From positions 1-64,000 of the forward strand of contig CAJOHO010000005.1 in assembly GCA_905234555.1 (NCBI GenBank): DNA of 64,000 bases. Direction: 5' to 3'. Of this stretch, positions 7,174-15,229 are shown in pieces. Source of the DNA: an uncultured Bacteroidaceae bacterium. GTDB taxonomy: Bacteria > Bacteroidota > Bacteroidia > Bacteroidales > Bacteroidaceae. Made by a program: the position numbers and the translations under genes. The notes beneath the pieces are model-generated. The model had not been told where the DNA came from. It did no database searches and saw only the letters and a program-made list of their open reading frames with translations. Within the stretch, counting starts at the first letter, position 1; the number at the start of each line of letters is the position of its first letter.

Positions 7174-8415
7174 ATGATGAATGGGTTTAATGGGCAATAC
7201 GGGCAGAATGGACAGCTGAATGGTTTTCATGCGATTCGGCTTCGGATCAGTTTGCAATACGGAGAGAAGGGATCGGTCAACTATTTGCTGACACCCGACT
7301 GTGGTGACCGCTGGGAACAGGTGGTGCCGCAAGATAGTCGCACGACGATGCGTCAGTTGTTCGAATCTCCTGTCTCAGCCTATCAGCTGGGCAACTACGC
7401 CCAACTGGGTGGCTTGGTCTATACCCACATCATTCCCAATCCTGTGGATTTCAGGGGTGGGTTCATACAGACTTCGCTCTATGTGGATCGTCGTTACCAA
7501 CTGGCTGCGCCAACGATTCTTGAGGCGTTGGGTAAGACGGAACACCTGCTGTTGGCGCAACAGGAGCGGTTCCACGCATCCATCAAAGGTCAGGACTATG
7601 CCTATAAGCAACAGGTGCAGGCTGCAGCCGATGCTATGCTGCAGGAACTCACGAGACACCTGAAGCCGGCATTGGGTAAGGGTGTTGCGAAACAAGCACC
7701 TGTCTCTACGATGACTTATTACCGTGTGGTGACGAATCGTCAACAGCTGGAAGAAATCTTCAGTTATCCAGATCAAGGTATCTTTACGAAAACGCCTCTC
7801 CTGACGATTGTGGAATCAGCACCTTATCCTGCCTCTCCCCTTGGTCATTCCTTTGTTCCCTACGACCGAACGGGCAAGTGTGTGGAGGTGCGCGAACCTA
7901 TTGTCAAGCCTTCTGAGTTTGTTCCTGCCACCAACGGAAAGATGTACGGACTGAATAATGCTGTCAACTACCCCAACCAAACTGAAAAAAAATCTTTCTT
8001 CAAGAAAAACTGGCCATTGCTGGTTGCGTTCTGCTTTGGTGTGCTGTTCGCCTATCTGGTTTATTGTGTTGCCAGCGTGATGAACGATCACAATCCTTGG
8101 CCATTCCAAGGTGAAGAAGCCTCCCCCCTGCCCCCTCCGATAGAGGGGGAGAGCGATGATGAGTATGAGTGGGAGGATGATGAGTTCATGGAAGAAGATT
8201 CCCTCTATGAACAAGATTATGACCTTGACTATGAGTCAGATAAGATACCTCCTGCTATCGAGGGAGAACAACCACTTCCGATTGAGAAGGAGCGCACCTC
8301 TCTGATAGAGGAGAAGGAAAAAGCCTCGCGAGAGTCCTTCGATTATCGTAGGAATCAACACGAGGCTGTAAAAAAAGCCTCGCGACAAAATCGCGAGGCT
8401 AAGTATCAAGATTAG
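7174..8415 (+). CDS. Membrane-anchored partner of the GTPase-like protein
   Basis: 413 residues. The N-terminus (MNGFNGQYGQNGQLNGF) again has NGQ low complexity like its neighbour. A soluble domain of about 200 residues follows (RLRISLQYGEKGSVNYLLTP ... GLVYTHIIPNPVDFRGGFIQ), loosely like the GAP1-N domains that accompany predicted conflict-system GTPases; this is a guess from pattern. One membrane span lies at about 280-302 (WPLLVAFCFGVLFAYLVYCV), followed by a very acidic stretch (DDEYEWEDDEFMEEDSLYEQ) and a charged tail partly translated from repeats (PLPPPIEGE from a GC hairpin; KASR from the REP-like hairpin). The order soluble domain, span, acidic tail suggests a single-pass anchor, perhaps scaffolding the GTPase. 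No name can be given. Confidence 0.7.
   Translation: MMNGFNGQYGQNGQLNGFHAIRLRISLQYGEKGSVNYLLTPDCGDRWEQVVPQDSRTTMRQLFESPVSAYQLGNYAQLGGLVYTHIIPNPVDFRGGFIQTSLYVDRRYQLAAPTILEALGKTEHLLLAQQERFHASIKGQDYAYKQQVQAAADAMLQELTRHLKPALGKGVAKQAPVSTMTYYRVVTNRQQLEEIFSYPDQGIFTKTPLLTIVESAPYPASPLGHSFVPYDRTGKCVEVREPIVKPSEFVPATNGKMYGLNNAVNYPNQTEKKSFFKKNWPLLVAFCFGVLFAYLVYCVASVMNDHNPWPFQGEEASPLPPPIEGESDDEYEWEDDEFMEEDSLYEQDYDLDYESDKIPPAIEGEQPLPIEKERTSLIEEKEKASRESFDYRRNQHEAVKKASRQNREAKYQD
8120..8152. repeat. GC-rich hairpin repeat inside the coding sequence
   Basis: CTCCCCCCTGCCCCCTCCGA followed by TAGAGGGGGAG matches the intergenic hairpin family and is read as SPLPPPIEGE in the membrane protein. Confidence 0.65.
8376..8400. 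terminator. REP-like hairpin, likely terminator between convergent genes
   Basis: AGCCTCGCGA (8376-8385) pairs perfectly with TCGCGAGGCT (8391-8400), loop CAAAA. It overlaps the last codons of the upstream gene. Read on the minus strand it is followed by a run of T, so it would terminate the convergent phosphate transporter. Confidence 0.7.
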
Positions 8416-8421
8416 AAACCT

Positions 8422-10152
8422 TTAGATGTCAGTACGGGTGCCTAAGCGTGCTTCAACTACGTTGACAATGTAGTCGCCCAGTTTCTCGCACTCGCTGATG
8501 AGGTCGGTGTACATAGTGCCGACGGCGTAATCGTACTTGTGCTCGTCGATGGATTGGATGTTCTCACGCTTCAGACGGTCACGAGTCTGGTTGATTTTCT
8601 CCTCAATGCGGATGGTCTCGTCCATATTGAAGTCTTCGCGATGACCTGCCATCACACGATCCATCTGCGTAAGTGCATCGTCGGTGAGTTGCAGCATTCC
8701 CTTGAGTTCTGTTTCCTGATTTTCAGTAAACTGCTTGCCTGACTGATGCTTGCGATTGAGAGTGCGAGCGAGGTTGAAGCAGGAGTCGCCAATACTTTCT
8801 ATCTCGCTGATTTGACGCATCATCTGGCGGATCTTACCCTTGGTTTCGTCGCTGAGGTGGGCATCGCTGACTTGCTCCAGATAGTTGGCGATTTCAATCT
8901 CCATGTTGTCGCTGATGCCTTCGTATTTCTCAATACGTGTATAGAGCTTCACGAAATCCTGTTCGTCGGTCTTGCTGTTCATCGTCATTTCGTGGAGGTC
9001 GCGTACCATACCATACATACGGTGCATACGTACACAGAAGAGCACAATCTCCTTCTGAGCCATATAGACGGAGATTTCGGGCGTCTTCATCAGACCAGAG
9101 CTGATATAATGCAGACGCGTATCTTCTTCCTCGTCCTCCTTCTTCGACTTGATGACCTTGCAGACGAGCTTCTCAATCTGCGGAATGAACCAGATGAGGA
9201 TGAGGGTGTTGATAATATTGAAGCAGGTATGGAAGGCTGCCAGCACGAAGTTCAGTTTGGCAGCATTGGCAGCAAATCCTTCGCTTCCCTTGGTCATTTC
9301 TGCGTCGTAACCCACCAATGAGCAGACGCCATTGACAAAGGGTCTGAACACGATGAGAATCCATACCACGCCAAAGAGGTTGAAGAACATGTGGGCAAAG
9401 GCTGCACGACGTGCCTGAGTTCCTGCTGAGAGTGCCACGATGTTGGAGGTCACCGTCGTACCGATGTTCTCACCCATTACCAGCGCAATACCTTGATGGA
9501 TGGGTAGCGCTCCACTGGAACAGAGAATCATGGTGATGGCCATAACGGCAGCAGAAGACTGCACACACATGGTGAGCACACCACCGATAAGGAGGAAGAT
9601 GATGGTGGTGAGGAAGCTGTGGGGGTCGAAGCTGGAGAAGAAGTTGAGCAATGCTTCGTTCTCGCCCAAGTTCATATCCACACCCGTCTGACGCAGGGTG
9701 CCCAATCCGAGGAACATAAATGCCACACCAAAAATGAAGTCTCCGAGTGTGCGACGTTTCTTGTTGTAAATCAGCACGATGGCTGCAATAAATGCAGGAT
9801 AGACCAATGTGGTAACATTGAAGGATGCTCCTGCGGAAATGATCCACGCCGTGAGGGTGGTTCCGATGTTCGCACCCATGATGACAGAAATGGCCTGAGC
9901 CAGTGTGAGCAGTCCGGCACTGACGAAAGAAACGGTCATCACCGTTGTTGCCGTAGATGACTGGACGGCTGCCGTCACGCCTACACCTGTCAGCATTCCT
10001 GTGACGCGGTTGGTGGTCATAGCGCCGAGCACGTGGCGCAACTGTGGTCCTGCCATCTTCTGGAGGGCATCACTCATGGTTTTCATACCAAACATCAGCA
10101 ATGCCAGCGAACCAAACAGCCGGAATGCCAATACTACATAATCTTGTTCCAT
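8422..10152 (-). CDS. Na+/phosphate cotransporter family protein
   Basis: 576 residues. Two inverted PNaS repeats carry the diagnostic QSSTATT (about 65) and QSSAAVM (about 195) motifs, each in a region of alternating membrane segments (SLALLMFGMKTMSDALQKMA; MGANIGTTLTAWIISAG; MGENIGTTVTSNIVALSAG). The C-terminal 200 residues after a KKEDEEEDT linker are soluble and helical, like the PhoU domain found fused to this family. It should import inorganic phosphate with sodium across the inner membrane. Transcribed alone from a promoter at 10218-10248; the end meets the upstream operon at a hairpin. Length is typical. Confidence 0.92.
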   Translation of the reverse strand: MEQDYVVLAFRLFGSLALLMFGMKTMSDALQKMAGPQLRHVLGAMTTNRVTGMLTGVGVTAAVQSSTATTVMTVSFVSAGLLTLAQAISVIMGANIGTTLTAWIISAGASFNVTTLVYPAFIAAIVLIYNKKRRTLGDFIFGVAFMFLGLGTLRQTGVDMNLGENEALLNFFSSFDPHSFLTTIIFLLIGGVLTMCVQSSAAVMAITMILCSSGALPIHQGIALVMGENIGTTVTSNIVALSAGTQARRAAFAHMFFNLFGVVWILIVFRPFVNGVCSLVGYDAEMTKGSEGFAANAAKLNFVLAAFHTCFNIINTLILIWFIPQIEKLVCKVIKSKKEDEEEDTRLHYISSGLMKTPEISVYMAQKEIVLFCVRMHRMYGMVRDLHEMTMNSKTDEQDFVKLYTRIEKYEGISDNMEIEIANYLEQVSDAHLSDETKGKIRQMMRQISEIESIGDSCFNLARTLNRKHQSGKQFTENQETELKGMLQLTDDALTQMDRVMAGHREDFNMDETIRIEEKINQTRDRLKRENIQSIDEHKYDYAVGTMYTDLISECEKLGDYIVNVVEARLGTRTDI

Positions 10153-10217
10153 TTTGATAGTTGTTAGTTTGACAGCTAAGTGGAAAATAATGGATTATTC
10201 ATCCGTGATAAGTGCTG

Positions 10218-10248
10218 CAAAGTTACGATTAAGTGAGCACAATACAAA
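10218..10248 (-). promoter_or_regulatory. Promoter of the Na/Pi transporter
   Basis: On the minus strand TTTG (10248-10245) and TAACTTTG (10225-10218) are 19 nt apart. Confidence 0.75.
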
Positions 10249-10439
10249 ATGAAAACAAAATTTTTTCATTTTTTATTGTCAAACCGACGCCAAACCGAAC
10301 GAAATTAAACTTGTTTGGGTTTTCTGAGGTGCGAAGGAGGAAGACGTAGTCAAACGTGAGTAACTTCTGTGAATTTATGAGCAAAAGATATGAAGAATAA
10401 TTGTAACGAGCAAAAAAAAAGAAAAAAATGTCTTTGTCA

Positions 10440-10471
10440 TTTGTTTATCCCATGAATTCTTATTAACTTTG
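10440..10471 (+). promoter_or_regulatory. Promoter of the prenyltransferase operon
   Basis: TTTG at 10440-10443 and TAACTTTG at 10464-10471, 20 nt apart; ATG follows 60 nt later. The remaining 10249-10439 is AT-rich with no gene. Confidence 0.78.
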
Positions 10472-10531
10472 CTCGCAGTTTAGACGAAATGTATCGTCAT
10501 TAGTCGTAGAACTCATTTTGAAAAAGAAGAA

Positions 10532-11422
10532 ATGAAACATAGTTTTAAGGATTATGTGCTGGCTACTCGTCCTTGGTCGTTTCCTGCGAGTGCCATGCCT
10601 GTTGTTGTGACGCTGGCTTGTATGTTTGCCGTAAAAGGAAGTATCAATTGGTGGATGGGCTTATGGACGCTGCTCACAATTGTTGTGGTGCATGCTGCCG
10701 GCAACACGTGGAGCGACTATTTCGACTACAAAAAGAAGGTGGATCGTCCTGACGCTTTTGCCGTACCGACTTTGGTCAGCGGTCAGTTCCAGCCGAAGGA
10801 AATCATGCGTTTGTCCTTATTCCTTCAGACGATAGCGCTGCTTTCAGGCGTGGGTTTGGTATTGGCAACGGGTCTTCCGCTGTTGTGGATCGGACTGGCA
10901 GGCATTGCCTTGTCCTTGCTCTATCCGCCTCTCAAATACATGGCGCTGGGTGATGTAGTCATCTATTTCTGCTATGCCTTCCTGCCCATGCTGGGAACGT
11001 CGTTCATCGTGACGGGAGTGGTGGTGTGGCCTATGTTGTGGTTGAGCGTCCCTGTGGGACTCATCACGATATCCATCCTTCATGCCAACAACACTCGCGA
11101 CATCGAGACTGACGGAGAAGCTCACATCAAGACCTTTGCTATGATTCTCAGTCGTCCGGTGGCTGCTGTACTCTACTGCGCAGAAGTGATTGTCCCCTTC
11201 CTGTGGATGACGGCTTTGGTGATCTTTGGCGTATGTCCGTGGTGGACGCTGCTGGTGTGGCTGGTCTTCCCAATGGCGATGAAGAACTCGGTGGTGATGA
11301 TGGGCTACAAGAAGAACGGAGTGGCCTCGTTTGCGGCTCTCGACCAAGCTTCTGCCCAATTGCAGCTGGCATTCAGCCTTTTGCTTTCCATCGGCTTCAT
11401 TCTCTACCATTTCGTAGGATAA
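10532..11422 (+). CDS. UbiA-family prenyltransferase, MenA-like
   Basis: Likely attaches a polyprenyl chain to 1,4-dihydroxy-2-naphthoate in menaquinone synthesis at the inner membrane. The 296-residue, strongly hydrophobic protein has the two Asp-rich diphosphate-binding motifs of the UbiA superfamily: NTWSDYFDYKKKVDRPD (about 64-80) and LHANNTRDIETDGEAH (about 190-205), the second with the ANNxRDxxxD form usual in MenA. N-terminus LATRPWSFPASAMPVVVT is also typical. Substrate is inferred from these motifs; another UbiA activity is possible. First gene of a run of same-strand genes; the next begins 48 nt downstream after a CCATT-type repeat. Confidence 0.87.
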   Translation: MKHSFKDYVLATRPWSFPASAMPVVVTLACMFAVKGSINWWMGLWTLLTIVVVHAAGNTWSDYFDYKKKVDRPDAFAVPTLVSGQFQPKEIMRLSLFLQTIALLSGVGLVLATGLPLLWIGLAGIALSLLYPPLKYMALGDVVIYFCYAFLPMLGTSFIVTGVVVWPMLWLSVPVGLITISILHANNTRDIETDGEAHIKTFAMILSRPVAAVLYCAEVIVPFLWMTALVIFGVCPWWTLLVWLVFPMAMKNSVVMMGYKKNGVASFAALDQASAQLQLAFSLLLSIGFILYHFVG

Positions 11423-11470
11423 CACACGCCCATTTAATCCATACACCCCATTAACCTCATCAAAACAATC

Positions 11471-12088
11471 GTGAAACGCCTGATTCTATCTGTACTGATT
11501 GCCTTCGTGCTGTGGACGCTGATGTTCTCGCCGTGGACAGCCCACCTGTTCAAATTCTGGACAGGTATGACGGTGGCTGCCTTGGTGCTAACCACTTTGG
11601 TCTGCTGCTTTGCTCGCGACACCTGGCGATTGGTGCGATTGAACGTGGGTGACGTGTTGCTGGGCATCAGCATCGCTGTGGTGCTGTGGTGCGTGTTCTG
11701 GTTAGGCGATGTGGTGTCATCGTGGATACTACCCTTTGCCCGTGAACAGGTCAACAGCATCTATGGTTTGAAGACGGGTGAGTCACCCTGGTTGGTGTCA
11801 GCCCTGTTGTTGTTCATTATCGGACCGGCAGAAGAGCTGTTCTGGCGAGGTTATGTACAGCGTGAGCTGTCTGCCCATTGGAACCCCAACCGAGGATACC
11901 TCGTAGCCACCCTACTCTACACCTTGGTGCATATCACTTCGTTCAACTTCATGCTGATGATGTCGGCATTGGTGTGTGGACTGGCGTGGGGTGGTCTCTT
12001 CCGACTCGTTCCCCATCGTTTCGGAGCCATCCTCCTGTCTCATGCTCTGTGGGATGCAGCCGTCTTCATCTGGTTCCCCATCTCATAA
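11471..12088 (+). CDS. CPBP-family intramembrane metalloprotease
   Basis: 205 residues with about six hydrophobic segments. The CPBP/Abi signature is present: GPAEELFWRGYVQREL (EExxxR, about 117-130), the second His motif in TLVHITSFNFM (about 157) and the C-terminal SHALWDAAVF (His about 193). The family cleaves or processes prenylated or membrane substrates, but the bacterial targets are mostly unknown. The start is GTG at 11471, giving MKRLILSVLIAFVLWTLMFS; no in-frame ATG gives a complete first membrane segment. It lies between the prenyltransferase and the PH-domain gene and probably shares their transcript. Confidence 0.88.
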   Translation: MKRLILSVLIAFVLWTLMFSPWTAHLFKFWTGMTVAALVLTTLVCCFARDTWRLVRLNVGDVLLGISIAVVLWCVFWLGDVVSSWILPFAREQVNSIYGLKTGESPWLVSALLLFIIGPAEELFWRGYVQRELSAHWNPNRGYLVATLLYTLVHITSFNFMLMMSALVCGLAWGGLFRLVPHRFGAILLSHALWDAAVFIWFPIS

Positions 12089-12120
12089 TTCGTGTTCAGC
12101 GGTTCTCCCTCGAGAAAATC

Positions 12121-12150
12121 TTTAAACTGTAAACTGTAAACCGTAAAACA
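12121..12150. repeat. AAACTGT tandem repeat
   Basis: TTTAAACTGTAAACTGTAAA followed by CCGTAAAAC in the gap before the PH-domain gene; the same unit fills the gap at 13237-13253. Confidence 0.6.
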
Positions 12151-12158
12151 ATACCAAC

Positions 12159-12674
12159 ATGGCACATTACATCAGAAAAAACTTGGAGAAAGGCGAGAAG
12201 ATCGTCTTTCGTGGTCGTCTGCACTGGACCTACATTTACAAGTATTTATTTGCTTCCATCTTTGGCGTAATCTTAGCCATCGCAGCAGCTATAACAGCTT
12301 GTAAGACAGACAACAAAATTTGGTACTACGTGGGAGGCGGTATCTTATTCGTGGCACTGGTGATTTATATCATCGGTCGCATCATCCGCACCCGTACTGA
12401 GTTTGTGGTCACCAACAGCCGCTTCATCCAGAAAGACGGTATCTTTAACATCAAGATGACGGAGATTCCGCTGTTCAAGATCGAAACGGTGAATTTCGAG
12501 CAGACCTTCTGGCAGCGTATTCTGGGAACAGGCAGCGTGGAACTGGTAGGCAGCGGTGGCACTTTCCATCGTGTTCACTACATCAAGAAGCCACAACTGG
12601 TGCGCAAGACCATCGTCAGCACGATCAACCAATACAGCCTTGCCAGCGCTTCCAACGAAAAGAAGATGGATTAA
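12159..12674 (+). CDS. Bacterial PH-domain (YdbT/bPH2-like) membrane protein
   Basis: 171 residues. Two adjacent membrane spans (about 30-50 and 58-80) are followed by a PH-like domain with the family hallmarks TRTEFVVTNSRFIQKDGIF and EIPLFKIETVNFEQTFWQRILGTGSVEL, then GGTFHRVHYIKKP. The N-terminus LEKGEKIVFRGRLHWTYIYK is typical. Function of these single-PH membrane proteins is unknown; related YdbS/YdbT proteins are linked to membrane stress. Same strand as neighbours, preceded by an AAACTGT repeat that replaces a conventional leader. Confidence 0.85.
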   Translation: MAHYIRKNLEKGEKIVFRGRLHWTYIYKYLFASIFGVILAIAAAITACKTDNKIWYYVGGGILFVALVIYIIGRIIRTRTEFVVTNSRFIQKDGIFNIKMTEIPLFKIETVNFEQTFWQRILGTGSVELVGSGGTFHRVHYIKKPQLVRKTIVSTINQYSLASASNEKKMD

Positions 12675-12703
12675 GGTTAATTCATAATTGAGATTAGATA
12701 ATT

Positions 12704-13240
12704 ATGGATAAGATAGGTGTTTTTTGCTCATCCAATAATCAGGTGAGCCAAGTGTTTAAGGATGCTGCCCGTGAGTTGGGGCTGTGGTTAGGCGAGAACA
12801 AGAAAACCCTCGTCTATGGCGGCAACGCCAGTGGACTGATGGAAGAATTGGCTCAGGCTGCCCATCAGGCTGGTGCTCAGGTTTATGGCGTCATTCCTCG
12901 TAAGCTTATGGAGGAAGGAAGGGTGAGCGACGCTGTCGATATCTCCTTCCATTGTGAAGACCTTAACGACCGTAAGGAGTGGCTCATCAGCGAAAGTGAG
13001 ATCATGGTGGCAATGCCAGGTAGTGTGGGTACGCTTGATGAAGCTTTCTCGGCTATGGCTCAGAACACCTTCGGTATGCACGACAAACTGCTGGTGTTCT
13101 ACAATGTGGACGGTTTCTACGACGCCCTCTTTGCCTTCCTCGACTCCCTCGACGCTCGTGGTGTGGTCAATAAACCCTGGTCGCTCGTCTATCGTCGTGC
13201 CAACACCTTCGACGAACTCATCCAAATCCTCAATCCGTAA
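12704..13240 (+). CDS. LOG-family nucleotide 5'-monophosphate phosphoribohydrolase
   Basis: 178 residues with a Rossmann-like fold (MDKIGVFCSSNNQVSQVFKD). The family motifs are present in slightly altered form: YGGNASGLM (usually GGGxxGLM) and MPGSVGTLDEAFSAMA (usually PGGxGTxxE), with the catalytic Glu kept. Proteins of this group release adenine-type bases from nucleotide 5'-monophosphates, originally described as cytokinin-activating enzymes and often misnamed lysine decarboxylases. The G to S change in PGSVGT is conservative. Followed after 14 nt, consisting of AAACTGT repeats, by the sugar kinase, so co-transcription is likely. Confidence 0.88.
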   Translation: MDKIGVFCSSNNQVSQVFKDAARELGLWLGENKKTLVYGGNASGLMEELAQAAHQAGAQVYGVIPRKLMEEGRVSDAVDISFHCEDLNDRKEWLISESEIMVAMPGSVGTLDEAFSAMAQNTFGMHDKLLVFYNVDGFYDALFAFLDSLDARGVVNKPWSLVYRRANTFDELIQILNP

Positions 13241-13254
13241 ACTGTAAACTGTAA

Positions 13255-14190
13255 ATGGCCCGTAAAATCATAGGTATCGGAGAGACCATCATGGACATTA
13301 TCTTCAAGGATGGTCAGCCCACGGCAGCTGTGCCGGGAGGGAGTGTGTTCAACGGAATGGTGTCGCTGGGGCGTCTGGGCGAAGACGTCACCATGATCAC
13401 AGAAATCGGTAACGACCGTGTGGGGCGCATCATTCTCGACTTCATGACGGAGAACGGAGTGAACAATCACCATGTAGCCACCTACGACAACAGTAAGAGT
13501 GCCATTTCGCTGGCTTGGCTCAATGAACGGAACGATGCCGAATATATGTTCTACAAGGATTATCCGGCTGCCCGTCTCGAAGTGCAGTTCCCAGAAGTTC
13601 ATGCTGACGACATCGTGATGATGGGTTCCTACTTTGTACTCAACCCTGTGCTTCGTCCACGTGTGAAAGAATTCCTGCAATATGCACGCAGTCAGGGTGC
13701 ACTCATCTACTACGACCTGAACTTCCGCAGCAGTCATCGTCACGAACGCATTAAGATCTATGCCGACATGCTGGAGAACCTGGAGTTTGCTGATATCGTC
13801 CGTGGTTCGACCGAAGATCTTGAAAACCTCTTTGAGAACAACAATCCGCAGGATATCTACCAGCGCGAAATCTCGTTTTATTGCAAACAGATGCTCTGTA
13901 CCGATGCCGACGGTGACATCCAGCTGATTACGCCTGGCATCCGAAAGAGCTACCAGGTAGAACGCATCCCTACGGTCAGCACCATCGGTGCAGGCGATAA
14001 TTTCAATGCCGGCATTGTTTATGGACTGATGCGTTACGATGTGCGACGCGACCAACTTACTTCGTTGCCTGTCTCCACATGGGATGCCATTATCCGCTGT
14101 GGAACTGACCTCGCAGCCCAAGTCTGCCAGACCTTCGACAACAGCATCTCTCGAGAATTTGCCACTTCCTATCGAAAATCCGATTTCTGA
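13255..14190 (+). CDS. PfkB-family carbohydrate kinase
   Basis: 311 residues of the ribokinase fold. The N-terminus MARKIIGIGETIMDIIFKDG and AAVPGGSVFNGMVSLGRLGE carry the substrate Gly-Gly motif, and STIGAGDNFNAGIVYGLM (about 240) is the signature with anion hole and catalytic Asp. The sugar is not determined; fructokinase-like is reasonable. The ATG lies immediately after a TAAACTGTAAACTGTAA repeat that links it to the LOG gene. An AraC-type regulator with an N-terminal ligand domain follows 30 nt later on the same strand, which may sense the sugar, though this is only positional. Confidence 0.9.
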   Translation: MARKIIGIGETIMDIIFKDGQPTAAVPGGSVFNGMVSLGRLGEDVTMITEIGNDRVGRIILDFMTENGVNNHHVATYDNSKSAISLAWLNERNDAEYMFYKDYPAARLEVQFPEVHADDIVMMGSYFVLNPVLRPRVKEFLQYARSQGALIYYDLNFRSSHRHERIKIYADMLENLEFADIVRGSTEDLENLFENNNPQDIYQREISFYCKQMLCTDADGDIQLITPGIRKSYQVERIPTVSTIGAGDNFNAGIVYGLMRYDVRRDQLTSLPVSTWDAIIRCGTDLAAQVCQTFDNSISREFATSYRKSDF

Positions 14191-14220
14191 GTACTCAGAT
14201 TCCCTTAAATCCCTAATTAT

Positions 14221-15123
14221 ATGAGCACTATTCAACTGGTTGAACCCAGCCAAGGAAAAGACGCCCTACGCATTGGTGACAGCAATGGGCTGGTGGTTGT
14301 GGATAAATCTGAAGGATTTCCCAAGGGTGACTTTGCGGTTGCCAAGCATGCCCACGTTTTGATATGTACCAACGGTCAGGCTCAGTTCGAGTATAACGGA
14401 AAAACCATCCAACTCCGCAAAAACGACCTGTTCCTCTATATTATGCTCAACAGCGTCATCAGTAATTTTACGTGCTCACCCGATTTCAACTGCCATAAGA
14501 TTTGGTTTACGAGAGAGGAAGCATGGAACATGAACATGTATGGGAATGTCAATCTCTCGAATATGGTCGTCTCCATGAAGCAGCACCCAAAGATAACGCT
14601 CTCCGACGATGAGGCCGACTTGCTTGAAAGCTACTTCCAGGTGCTCTGCCAACAGATGCGAGACCAAGATGCTTTTCTTTATAACGATATCGTGCGTTCG
14701 CTGATTGGTACGTTCCTGCTGAGAATTCTCTCCTACTATCGAACCAAAAACGAACAAGAGGAGGACGCCCAAGAAAATCCCGTTCTCAGCGGAAAACAAC
14801 TGGCTGACCGTTTTGTGGCAATGGTGGAAAAGAGTGAGGGGCGCATCCGACGAGTCGATGACTTTGCCAGAAAGCTTAACGTCTCTCCGAAGTACCTCTC
14901 CACTGTACTTCAGGACACCATCAACCGTCGTCCAAGCGAAATTATTGCCATCTTCACCATGAAGGCGATAGAACAACGCCTTCGCTTCACCAACCAGACC
15001 ATGCAGGAGATAGCCTACGACATGAACTTTCCTAACGCTTCCTTCTTTGGGAAATATGTGAAAGCACACCTGGGTATGACTCCGATGGGTTTTCGCAGAA
15101 AATATGCTAATACTAATTCATAA
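14221..15123 (+). CDS. AraC-family transcriptional regulator
   Basis: 300 residues: an N-terminal cupin-like sensing region (about 10-110; VAKHAHVLICTNGQAQFEYN, NDLFLYIMLNSVISN) and a C-terminal double helix-turn-helix (about 200-297) with VDDFARKLNVSPKYLSTVLQ and MQEIAYDMNFPNASFFGKYV ending KAHLGMTPMGFRRKY, the AraC signature. It should bind DNA as a dimer and switch on target genes when its ligand is present. It follows the PfkB kinase by 30 nt and precedes the patatin gene by about 106 nt; the kinase is the obvious candidate for a linked function. Confidence 0.92.
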   Translation: MSTIQLVEPSQGKDALRIGDSNGLVVVDKSEGFPKGDFAVAKHAHVLICTNGQAQFEYNGKTIQLRKNDLFLYIMLNSVISNFTCSPDFNCHKIWFTREEAWNMNMYGNVNLSNMVVSMKQHPKITLSDDEADLLESYFQVLCQQMRDQDAFLYNDIVRSLIGTFLLRILSYYRTKNEQEEDAQENPVLSGKQLADRFVAMVEKSEGRIRRVDDFARKLNVSPKYLSTVLQDTINRRPSEIIAIFTMKAIEQRLRFTNQTMQEIAYDMNFPNASFFGKYVKAHLGMTPMGFRRKYANTNS

Positions 15124-15229
15124 TTAACTATGTTGAATCTTGTCGCGACTCAGCAATCATTAAGCAAGCTTATGATTGCGTTCGCTGCTCCAAGATTTCA
15201 CAATTCATAATTCATAATTGTAAATCCAA

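Noticed and set aside
13189-14253. 354-codon minus-strand ORF opposite the PfkB kinase
   Set aside because: PfkB motifs are clear on the plus strand.
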